Assembly: GCA_945868195.1 (NCBI GenBank)
Contig: CAMBLP010000157.1
Location: 1-5,069 of the forward strand
Direction: 5' to 3'
Length of the DNA stretch: 5,069 bases
Source: Bordetella parapertussis
Lineage (GTDB): Bacteria; Pseudomonadota; Gammaproteobacteria; Burkholderiales; Burkholderiaceae_B
Numbering within the stretch: the stretch's first letter is position 1; each line of letters begins with the position of its first letter. Positions 1 through 5,069 of the stretch are shown piece by piece. Below the pieces are notes generated by a model. It was not told the DNA's origin. It did not search any database and worked only from the letters and a program-made list of their open reading frames with translations. The translations under genes and the position numbers were made by a program.

Positions 1-1083
1 GCGAAAAAACTGCTAGCTGCGAAAAAGCCCGTCATCGTGGCGGGTCGTGAAATCGCCAATGCCGATCTGTTTGCCGAGGCCTGTGAGTTAGCAGAGTTAC
101 TGGGCGCGGCGGTATATCAGGAATCGGTGCCCTATAACGCGCGTTATCCCTCCTCACACCCCACGTGCATGGGCGATCTGACGCGCAATCAAAAGAAAGT
201 CCGTCAAACGCTAGAGCAGTACGATTTCCTGTTGTGTCTAGGCGCAGATTTGTTGCGTATGTCACCGATGAGTACGGTTGAACCCTTGCCCCCTGAAATG
301 CCCGTGATGCATATCACGGAGCGTGAGTGGGAGCTTGGAAAAAATTATTCCACAGCGACCGCCGTGCGTGCCGATGTCAAGGAAACGTTGTTGGCCTTGT
401 TACCCGTGTTACGGAGCATGCGCACAGCCGAGCAAGCCAAACAGGCGCAAGCGCGATTGGCCGACCTCGCGACCCGCAATTGGTCTGCCAATCGAGCGAA
501 GATGCACGCGGAGCTTGAGTCGAGTGCTTCGACGACACCGATCGATCAACGTTATCTCGTGCGTCAAATTGTGGATGCTTTGCCCAAGGACGTCATCGTG
601 GTCGATGAAACCTTGACGGCCTCGCCTGCGATTTCGGCGCTGTTGCCGATGGATGATCCTCAGGCCTATTACGGCTTGGCCAGCGGCGGCTTGGGCTTTG
701 GGATGGCCGGTGCGGTGGGCGTGGCGCTTGCGCAGCCTACGCGATCCGTGGTGGCGACCATTGGCGATGGCAGCGCGATGTACAGTATTCAGTCGCTCTG
801 GACCGCTGCACACTTAAAGCTCAACATCACCTACGTGATCATCAACAATCGCAGCTATCGCATCATTAAGGAGCGTCTGCTCGCGATGCGTGGCACGGAT
901 GATTTTGTCGCGATGGATATGGATAACCCAGCGATTGATTTTGCGGGTGTGGCGAAAAGTATGGGCATGCCTTCACAGATCGTGACCGATCCGACCAAGC
1001 TCGCCGATGTGCTCAAGGCTGCAATGGCTAGCGGTGGCCCTAACCTCGTTGAAGTGATTGTCTCCAGAGGGTTTGGAGAGTAA
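1..1083 (+). CDS. ThDP-dependent 2-oxoacid decarboxylase-like enzyme, 5'-truncated by the window edge
   Basis: This is the C-terminal 360 residues of a thiamine-diphosphate enzyme. The frame is open from base 1, so the GTG at 37 is an internal Val codon. By comparison with benzoylformate decarboxylase (BFD, about 528 residues, recalled from memory), some 190 N-terminal residues are missing, including the PYR domain with the cofactor-activating Glu. Visible are the central domain (about residues 1-140 of the fragment) and the C-terminal PP domain. The PP domain carries YYGLASGGLGF (223-233), GDGS (255-258) and NN (282-283), the Mg/ThDP-binding motif with D256, N283 and S285 as likely metal ligands. 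The cofactor-pressing Leu is L231. Family likeness to BFD is strong in the PP domain, but S88 sits where BFD has catalytic His281, and I288 and R292 sit where BFD has Ala460 and Phe464. The linker between the central and PP domains is about 20 residues longer. A cytoplasmic 2-oxoacid decarboxylase or carboligase with a non-benzoylformate substrate is likely. An acetolactate-synthase-like role is the alternative. It converges on the SDR gene ending at 1090. Confidence 0.88.
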   Translation, partial: AKKLLAAKKPVIVAGREIANADLFAEACELAELLGAAVYQESVPYNARYPSSHPTCMGDLTRNQKKVRQTLEQYDFLLCLGADLLRMSPMSTVEPLPPEMPVMHITEREWELGKNYSTATAVRADVKETLLALLPVLRSMRTAEQAKQAQARLADLATRNWSANRAKMHAELESSASTTPIDQRYLVRQIVDALPKDVIVVDETLTASPAISALLPMDDPQAYYGLASGGLGFGMAGAVGVALAQPTRSVVATIGDGSAMYSIQSLWTAAHLKLNITYVIINNRSYRIIKERLLAMRGTDDFVAMDMDNPAIDFAGVAKSMGMPSQIVTDPTKLADVLKAAMASGGPNLVEVIVSRGFGE

Positions 1084-1089
1084 ATACGA
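1084..1089. other. Six-base convergent junction without a recognisable terminator
   Basis: The ThDP enzyme stop (TAA, 1081-1083) and the SDR-B stop (CTA on the plus strand, 1090-1092) face each other with only 6 bases between. No GC-rich stem followed by a T-run is visible on either strand here. Transcripts from the two sides probably overlap at their 3' ends unless factor-dependent termination acts. Confidence 0.6.
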
Positions 1090-1848
1090 CTAGCGCATGA
1101 GGGTGCCGCCATTCACATCCATGATGGCACCCGACACAAAGCCCGCAGCGGGCGAGCACAAATAGGTCAACATGCCCGCGATTTCTTCGGGCTGTCCCAT
1201 GCGCTTCATCGGATAGGCGTTTGCATCATAGCCATGACCGGCAGTCATGCCGGTTTCGATTGGACCCGGCGCCACGCCATTGACTGTGACGTGATGCGGT
1301 GCGGCCCTTTGCGCAAACCAGCGCACTAGCGCATGGACGCCGCCTTTGGACGCCGAATAGTGCGGCCCTGCACGCAAGCCGCCGGTCCAGCCAGCAATCG
1401 AACCACACAGTGCGATACGACCGTGCTTGCGTTCCATCATCCCCGGCAAAACAGCACGAACAAGATTAATGGGGCTCAATACGTTGACCTGCATGACCCG
1501 CATAAACTCGACCTCATTCCAGCTCGGTGACAGCCAGTCATCATCATAAGGACAGATACCAGCCGTATCCGCAAGCGCGGTAAAGGAAGCGTGTCGCGCG
1601 ACCAGAGCTTCGACTTGCGTGCGCTGCGAGACATCGCAGCCTTCGACTGCAACAGGTCCTTTGAGTGAATGGGCGAGTTGCTCAAGCGCGAGTTTGTTTT
1701 TTTCAAGATCTGTCAGCAATAGGCTCGCGCCGAGCTGGCTGCAGAGCCTCGCAGTTGCTGCGCCAATGCCACCGGCAGCGCCGGTAATGAGCATATGCGT
1801 GTTGGAGAGGTCAAAGGCTTGTGAAGCGTTTTCACTTGAAATGAACAT
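1090..1848 (-). CDS. Short-chain dehydrogenase/reductase (SDR-B), last gene of the liv-type operon
   Basis: This is a 252-residue classical SDR, the usual length for the family: a cytoplasmic NAD(P)-dependent oxidoreductase acting on an alcohol or carbonyl. Motifs in order are the Rossmann glycine motif TGAAGGIG (22-29), D47 at the end of strand beta-2 (favours NAD over NADP), CDV (71-73), DTAG (94-97) in place of the usual NNAG, the tetrad Asn N122 in QVNV, S150, Y164-SAS-K168, VAPGPIET (192-199), and a C-terminal DVNGG typical of FabG-like enzymes. The catalytic Asn, Ser, Tyr and Lys are all present. The ATG at 1848 is chosen because GGAG lies 5 bases before it and about 20 residues precede the glycine motif, as is normal. 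It follows the livF-type gene by 39 bases and is probably co-transcribed. Its substrate is unknown. The context suggests a hydroxy-acid or alcohol intermediate of the same pathway as the transporter cargo. Confidence 0.92.
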   Translation of the reverse strand: MFISSENASQAFDLSNTHMLITGAAGGIGAATARLCSQLGASLLLTDLEKNKLALEQLAHSLKGPVAVEGCDVSQRTQVEALVARHASFTALADTAGICPYDDDWLSPSWNEVEFMRVMQVNVLSPINLVRAVLPGMMERKHGRIALCGSIAGWTGGLRAGPHYSASKGGVHALVRWFAQRAAPHHVTVNGVAPGPIETGMTAGHGYDANAYPMKRMGQPEEIAGMLTYLCSPAAGFVSGAIMDVNGGTLMR

Positions 1849-1853
1849 GACCG

Positions 1854-1857
1854 CTCC
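1854..1857 (-). promoter_or_regulatory. Ribosome binding site of SDR-B
   Basis: On the minus strand GGAG is followed by a 5-base spacer (CGGTC) and the ATG at 1848. This site fixes the start of SDR-B and shows that it can be translated independently of the upstream livF-type gene, unlike the overlapping genes earlier in the operon. Confidence 0.7.
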
Positions 1858-1864
1858 AAGATTT

Positions 1865-1886
1865 AATGCGCAGACAATGCGCAGAC
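1865..1886. repeat. Perfect 11-bp tandem repeat with a self-complementary core
   Basis: AATGCGCAGAC occurs twice head to tail (1865-1875 and 1876-1886), filling most of the 39-base gap between the livF-type stop and SDR-B. Each copy contains the palindrome TGCGCA (1867-1872 and 1878-1883), so the two copies could pair in mRNA as a 6-bp stem with a 5-base loop just upstream of the SDR-B ribosome binding site. No U-tract follows, so it is not a standard terminator. A recent slippage duplication, an mRNA processing or stability hairpin, or a binding site are all possible. The repeat is plainly visible, but any role is inference. Confidence 0.75.
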
Positions 1887-1887
1887 A

Positions 1888-2601
1888 TTACACGGACAAA
1901 TAGCGTTGCTTAATATCCGCGTTATCGTTGAGCTCAGTGATGGTACCGACAAACACATCGGTGCCTTTATCGATCACCACGGCGCGGTCGGCAAGCCCCA
2001 GACAGAAATGCAGATTTTGTTCGGCAAGCACGATTGTTTTGCCCATCTCGCGTAATGACTGAATCAAATCGCCAATTTTTTGCACCATGATGGGCGCGAG
2101 ACCTTCGCTGGGCTCGTCGAGCAGCAACACATCCGGATTGCCCATCAAGGAGCGACCCACGGTGAGCATTTGTTGTTCACCACCCGAGAGCTGTCCGCCC
2201 ATCCGCGTATGTAAAGGTTTAAGTAAAGGCAGCATTTCGTAGACACGCTCAATGCTCCAGTCATCTTCGCCATTGGCACCACGTTTAATGGCAATCTCTA
2301 GATTTTCCTCAACCGTTAGATCAGGAAAAATTTGACGGTCCTCGGGGACATAACCAATCCCTGCGCGCGCAATTAAATGGGCGGCGCGTCCATGAATAGA
2401 CTGGTCGTGGAGTGTGATCTGACCGCTTTTTGCAGGGATCACACCCGCGACAGCTTTCATCGTGGTGCTCTTGCCCGCGCCATTGCGACCAAGCAAGGCA
2501 AGCGTTTCACCCTTTTGAACATTAAAGGATAAATCAAACAGTGCCTGACTCGTCCCGTAGAACACATTGATGTGTTCGACTTTCAACACCTGCTGACTCA
2601 T
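1888..2601 (-). CDS. livF: Branched-chain amino acid-type ABC transporter ATPase, LivF family
   Basis: This 237-residue protein has the usual length for LivF, one of two cytoplasmic ATPases that drive HAAT-family import through the LivH/LivM permease. Motifs are complete: Walker A GRNGAGKST (38-46), a VPEDRQIFPDLT segment (86-97) that is the family's form of the Q-loop region, signature LSGGEQQ (139-145), Walker B VLLLDEP (159-165) with catalytic E164, and AEQN (193-196), where Q195 replaces the switch His as is normal for LivF. The ATG at 2601 overlaps the livG-type stop as ATGA, and a strong GGGAGG lies 7 bases upstream inside that gene, so translation is probably coupled. The gene symbol names the family. 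The cargo may not be leucine, isoleucine or valine, since catabolic SDR genes surround it and aromatic or other organic acids are common cargoes of such systems. Confidence 0.95.
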   Translation of the reverse strand: MSQQVLKVEHINVFYGTSQALFDLSFNVQKGETLALLGRNGAGKSTTMKAVAGVIPAKSGQITLHDQSIHGRAAHLIARAGIGYVPEDRQIFPDLTVEENLEIAIKRGANGEDDWSIERVYEMLPLLKPLHTRMGGQLSGGEQQMLTVGRSLMGNPDVLLLDEPSEGLAPIMVQKIGDLIQSLREMGKTIVLAEQNLHFCLGLADRAVVIDKGTDVFVGTITELNDNADIKQRYLSV

Positions 2602-3350
2602 GCGTGTGCCTCCCGAGGCGTGCCCAAATAGGCTTCAATGACGGCGGGGTTGTTTCTGATCTCTTCTGCATTCCCTTCGGCTAGGACTTTTCCATAAGAC
2701 AGCACATGGATATGTTGAGAAACTCTAAATACGATTTCCATATCGTGCTCGATCAACACAACGGTGAGTCCGCCTTTTTTCCAAAGGCTGTAAACCGTTT
2801 CAATCATTTGTTCGCGCTCTTCGGGTCCCATGCCGGCGACCGGTTCGTCGAGCAGCAGGACTTTCGGACGCAAGACAAGGGCGAGCGCCATATCCAGAAG
2901 CTTTTGATCGCCATGGGACAGATTGCCACTGACGACATTAGCCTTGGTGTGCAGGCCGAGTTGCTCCATCACTTCGTAAGCACGATCACGCGTTTGCTGC
3001 AGAGGGAAACGGTCATACATCTGCGCAGACTTGCCGAGTGGCGACATGAGTGCGCCACGCAAGGATTCTTCGACGGTCAAGGTTTTAAATAGCTTGGCAA
3101 CCTGAAAGGCGCGACCAATACCTTTGCGCACAATTTCGCTGCTGGCTTGGCCAGTGATGTCCTCGCCATCCAGAATGATGTGGCCAGAGTCTGGAATCAG
3201 GGCGCCGGAGATCAGATTAAAAAAAGTCGTCTTGCCCGCGCCGTTCGGCCCAATCACGGCACTCAGTGATTCGGTTTTGAAATGAATCGAGACGTCCGAG
3301 GTTGCGACGACGCCACCAAAGGATTTGTTCAGGTGTTCAATCTTGAGCAT
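2598..3350 (-). CDS. livG: Branched-chain amino acid-type ABC transporter ATPase, LivG family
   Basis: This 250-residue protein has the LivG family length and is the partner ATPase of the LivF-type protein at the inner membrane. Motifs are Walker A GPNGAGKTT (34-42), Q-loop Q83 in GRAFQVAKLF (79-88), signature LSHGDQK (144-150), a known LivG-type variation of LSGGQ, Walker B VLLLDEP (164-170) with catalytic E169, and switch His H202 in IEHDM. It therefore keeps all ATPase residues. The AEGNAEEIRNNPAVIEAYLG region near the C-terminus is characteristic of LivG proteins. The ATG at 3350 shares one base with the stop of SDR-A (TGATG), and GGAG lies 7 bases upstream. Its 3' end overlaps the livF-type start by 4 bases. 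An unusual point is that an SDR gene separates it from livM, where most liv operons have livM and livG adjacent. Confidence 0.95.
   Translation of the reverse strand: MLKIEHLNKSFGGVVATSDVSIHFKTESLSAVIGPNGAGKTTFFNLISGALIPDSGHIILDGEDITGQASSEIVRKGIGRAFQVAKLFKTLTVEESLRGALMSPLGKSAQMYDRFPLQQTRDRAYEVMEQLGLHTKANVVSGNLSHGDQKLLDMALALVLRPKVLLLDEPVAGMGPEEREQMIETVYSLWKKGGLTVVLIEHDMEIVFRVSQHIHVLSYGKVLAEGNAEEIRNNPAVIEAYLGTPREAHA
2609..2614 (-). promoter_or_regulatory. Ribosome binding site of the livF-type gene, inside the livG-type gene
   Basis: Minus-strand GGGAGG lies 7 bases before the ATG at 2601, within the last codons of the livG-type gene. Together with the 4-base ATGA overlap (2598-2601) it supports coupled translation and near-equal production of the two ATPase subunits, which work as a heterodimer. 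Confidence 0.75.
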
Positions 3351-4147
3351 CAGTGCGCTCCATCCGGTTTTTTGTTGCGGGATTTAGGCACGCCACCGTA
3401 GGTTTGCCACGTCGAGCCTGCGAGCCAGCCTGCGTCGACAGGCAGATTGATGCCCGTGATCGCTTTAGCCGCGGGAGACAATAAAAAGCCGACGGAGTCA
3501 GCGATTTCATCGGTCGTGACCATGCGACCCATCGCGGCTTGAGACGTGAGATCCTCCGGGTTGCGATCATTGCGATCAATCGCAGCCTGCAAGGCCTCAG
3601 TCAGCACATAACCGGGAGAGATTGCATTGACACGGACCCCGGAGCGACCCCATTCAGCAGCCAGACACGCAGTCATGGCTGCGACAGCGGCTTTGGCCGG
3701 ACCGTAGGCATGGAGGGGCGAAGAACGCAAGGACGTGATCGAGGCGATATTGACGATCGCACCGCCCCCTAATTCGACCATGCGCGAACCGTAAATCGCG
3801 CAGGCCAGATAGGTCCCGCGCTGATCGATATCCACCACACGATCCCATTCCGTCATGGTGAGCAAGTCGGGCGACAGACGGTTTTGCAAAATCCCCGCGC
3901 TGTTCACCAGCGCCGTGACAGGGCCGTGTTTGGCTTCAATCATGGCTGCAGTCTGACGCATCCCATCATCGTCTGTCACATTACAGGCATAGGCCGTCAC
4001 ACCCATGGCGCGCATTTTTTCTTCGGACCACGTGCCAGGCAGGTCAAGCGAGATGACATGATCGCCGCGCTTGGCCAGATGTCGGACACAAGCCGCACCG
4101 ATGCCGCTCGAACCACCTGTGACAACAGTGATGTTTGGGCGACTCAT
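3350..4147 (-). CDS. Short-chain dehydrogenase/reductase (SDR-A) embedded between livM and livG
   Basis: This is a 265-residue classical SDR, presumably a cytoplasmic NAD-dependent alcohol or hydroxy-acid dehydrogenase. Visible are the glycine motif TGGSSGIG (10-17), D35 at the end of beta-2 (favours NAD), NVTD (56-59) where CDVTD-type sequences are commoner, NSAG (82-85), S136 in NIASI, Y148-GPA-K152, and ISPGYVLTE (176-184). The tetrad Asn expected in the helix-4 motif (usually VNLRG-like) is Asp: the sequence reads DIDQRG with D108 (codon GAT). Ser, Tyr and Lys are intact, so activity is plausible but altered. The last 20 or so residues, after DAGWLAGSTW, form a polar, basic tail (KSRNKKPDGAH) beyond the core fold. 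The ATG at 4147 overlaps the livM-type stop as ATGA with GAGGAG 7 bases upstream. Tight coupling to transporter genes on both sides suggests it acts on the imported compound or its first product. The substrate is unknown. Confidence 0.93.
   Translation of the reverse strand: MSRPNITVVTGGSSGIGAACVRHLAKRGDHVISLDLPGTWSEEKMRAMGVTAYACNVTDDDGMRQTAAMIEAKHGPVTALVNSAGILQNRLSPDLLTMTEWDRVVDIDQRGTYLACAIYGSRMVELGGGAIVNIASITSLRSSPLHAYGPAKAAVAAMTACLAAEWGRSGVRVNAISPGYVLTEALQAAIDRNDRNPEDLTSQAAMGRMVTTDEIADSVGFLLSPAAKAITGINLPVDAGWLAGSTWQTYGGVPKSRNKKPDGAH
3358..3361 (-). promoter_or_regulatory. Ribosome binding site of the livG-type gene
   Basis: Minus-strand GGAG lies 7 bases before the ATG at 3350, inside the final codons of SDR-A. 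The TGATG stop/start overlap (3348-3352) makes reinitiation by ribosomes finishing SDR-A likely, tying transporter ATPase output to that dehydrogenase. Confidence 0.7.
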
Positions 4148-5069
4148 GAGCGCGCTCCTCGTTTGAAAATCGTCTCAAAAAGTTGCACCACAAAATCTGT
4201 GATGCCACGCTTGAACCCAAGGGCGAAAATCAGCACAATCACGCCGAGCGCGAGTCCGTGGTACTCCGTAGTCCGGGTGATGATGTCATTAAACACTAGC
4301 AGTAGACCCGCCCCCACCACAGGTCCGATAAAGATATGCAGGCCACCCATGAGGATCATGAAGACCGCTTCGCCTGACATGGTCCAGTAGCTAAACTCAG
4401 GATAGGCGCCAGAGACGAACAGCGCCATGATGATTCCGCCGACTCCTGCAAAGCAGCTTGCTAGAATAAAAGCATAGAGGCGGACACGCCAGACATCGAT
4501 ACCCAGGAACTTGGCGCGATCCGCGTTGTCGCGCACCATTCTGAGCGTGTAACCAAAAGGTGATTGCAAGATATAGCGCATTAAAAATAGACAAAGCACG
4601 CCAACGATGCAGGAGAACCAATAGAGCGTTTGCGTATCGGCCAGATTAATGCTGCCCCACACGCGCGGGATCCCGCCCATCAGGCCTTGATCGCCACCGG
4701 TCAGCGACGACCAGGTGATAATGATGCTATGAATCAGCATTTGAAAGGCGAGCGTCAAAAATGAGAAGTAAATCTCTTTGAGACGCACGCAAATCGCACC
4801 CACCACCAAACCTAGCAAGGCGCAAAAGACGACTGCACCGAAAATGGCCACTGGAATCGAGGCACCACCTTTTTGCATCAGTAGACCAAAGGCGTAAGCC
4901 CCGCCGCCAAAAAACATGGCATGTCCAAAAGACACCATGCCGCCATAACCCACCAAAATATTGAGTGAGGTGGCAAACAAACCAAAAGCGGCCAAACGAA
5001 TCACAAAATCCAATGCCACCCGACTGGGAAAAATAAACGGAATCACGATTAAGATCGCCAAGCCCGCAA
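4144..5069 (-). CDS. livM: Branched-chain amino acid-type ABC transporter permease, LivM family, 5'-truncated by the window edge
   Basis: This is an inner-membrane permease subunit that pairs with LivH to form the HAAT channel. The frame stays open to the right edge (307 full codons visible). The TTG at 5061 could nominally start it but has no visible ribosome binding site, and LivM proteins usually run somewhat longer, so the true start is probably a few codons beyond the window. Numbering from that TTG, the family hallmark GYGGMVSFGHAMFFGGGAY occupies 38-56, TGGDQGL 121-127, and the cytoplasmic ATPase-contacting loop RDNADRAKFLGID 177-189. Hydrophobic segments lie at about 1-11, 19-37, 43-62, 69-92, 97-117, 146-165, 193-216, 231-257 (likely two) and 270-283, consistent with a polytopic BPD_transp_2 protein. 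The C-terminus is short and basic (FKRGARS). It overlaps the SDR-A start by 4 bases. LivH and the solute-binding protein gene are expected upstream, off the right edge. Confidence 0.93.
   Translation of the reverse strand, partial: AGLAILIVIPFIFPSRVALDFVIRLAAFGLFATSLNILVGYGGMVSFGHAMFFGGGAYAFGLLMQKGGASIPVAIFGAVVFCALLGLVVGAICVRLKEIYFSFLTLAFQMLIHSIIITWSSLTGGDQGLMGGIPRVWGSINLADTQTLYWFSCIVGVLCLFLMRYILQSPFGYTLRMVRDNADRAKFLGIDVWRVRLYAFILASCFAGVGGIIMALFVSGAYPEFSYWTMSGEAVFMILMGGLHIFIGPVVGAGLLLVFNDIITRTTEYHGLALGVIVLIFALGFKRGITDFVVQLFETIFKRGARS
4155..4160 (-). promoter_or_regulatory. Ribosome binding site of SDR-A
   Basis: Minus-strand GAGGAG lies 7 bases before the ATG at 4147, within the last codons of the livM-type gene. 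It confirms the SDR-A start and, with the ATGA overlap (4144-4147), indicates coupled translation of permease and dehydrogenase. Confidence 0.75.

Noticed and set aside
37..39. GTG as the start codon of the ThDP enzyme
   Set aside because: It lies in the middle of the central domain's first beta strand (KKPVIVAG), and the frame is open to base 1, so it is an internal codon of a longer gene.
409..813. A 134-codon minus-strand open frame inside the ThDP gene
   Set aside because: It is antisense to a clearly conserved coding region, with low-complexity Arg/His-rich translation typical of a shadow frame.
1101..1132. Inverted repeat GGGTGCC...GGCACCC near the convergent gene ends, considered as a bidirectional terminator
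   Set aside because: The loop is 18 bases, there is no T-run on either strand, and it falls within conserved SDR-B coding sequence for the DVNGG region, so coding constraint explains it.
1141..1153. GC-rich palindrome GCCCGC-A-GCGGGC considered as a terminator stem
   Set aside because: It encodes the conserved SPAAG stretch of SDR-B, has a minimal loop and is not followed by T residues.
1832..1888. An 18-codon minus-strand mini-ORF whose ATG overlaps the livF-type stop (TAATG) and ends inside SDR-B
   Set aside because: It could aid reinitiation, but it is very short, has no ribosome binding site of its own beyond the end of the livF-type gene, and its peptide has no recognisable feature. 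Chance is the simpler reading.
3884..4390. A 168-codon plus-strand open frame across SDR-A and the livM-type gene
   Set aside because: It is antisense to two well-supported genes and spans their junction, with no family resemblance. It is a shadow frame.
5059..5061. TTG as the start codon of the livM-type gene
   Set aside because: The frame remains open to the window edge, no ribosome binding site can be seen in the 8 bases available, and the family is usually a little longer. The gene is treated as partial.

Overview
The window is a catabolic and transport locus from a Gram-negative proteobacterium. Protein family likeness, moderate GC by eye, tight ATGA gene overlaps and strong GGAG-type ribosome binding sites fit a betaproteobacterium of the Burkholderiales. 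That placement is inferred from style and not proven by any marker gene.

Layout: positions 1-1083 (+) hold the C-terminal two thirds of a thiamine-diphosphate (ThDP) enzyme of the benzoylformate decarboxylase / acetolactate synthase superfamily. It enters from the left edge without its start. Everything from 1090 to the right edge is on the minus strand and reads as one operon, transcribed right to left: livM-type permease (start beyond the right edge), a short-chain dehydrogenase (SDR-A), livG-type ATPase, livF-type ATPase, and a second short-chain dehydrogenase (SDR-B). The first four genes overlap by 1-4 bases at each junction. SDR-B follows after 39 bases containing a perfect 11-bp tandem repeat. 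The ThDP gene and SDR-B converge tail to tail, with 6 bases between their stop codons. There is no gene-free stretch over 300 bases and I see no RNA gene, IS element, CRISPR array or phage gene.

How the parts may work together: LivM, LivG and LivF are the permease and the two ATPases of a branched-chain-amino-acid-type (HAAT) ABC importer. LivH and the periplasmic binding protein are presumably upstream, outside the window. In such bacteria these importers often carry aromatic or other organic acids. An SDR gene lies inside the transporter operon and a second closes it, and a 2-oxoacid decarboxylase-like gene is next door. Together they suggest uptake of an organic acid, its oxidation by NAD-dependent dehydrogenases, and ThDP-dependent C-C bond cleavage of a 2-oxoacid. 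The substrate cannot be read from sequence. The ThDP enzyme departs from true benzoylformate decarboxylase at several active-site positions, so mandelate/benzoylformate is not assured.

Nothing here looks like a radically new system. The points worth a second look are the SDR-interrupted liv operon, the altered ThDP active site, an Asn-to-Asp change at the SDR-A catalytic tetrad, and the small repeat/hairpin before SDR-B.
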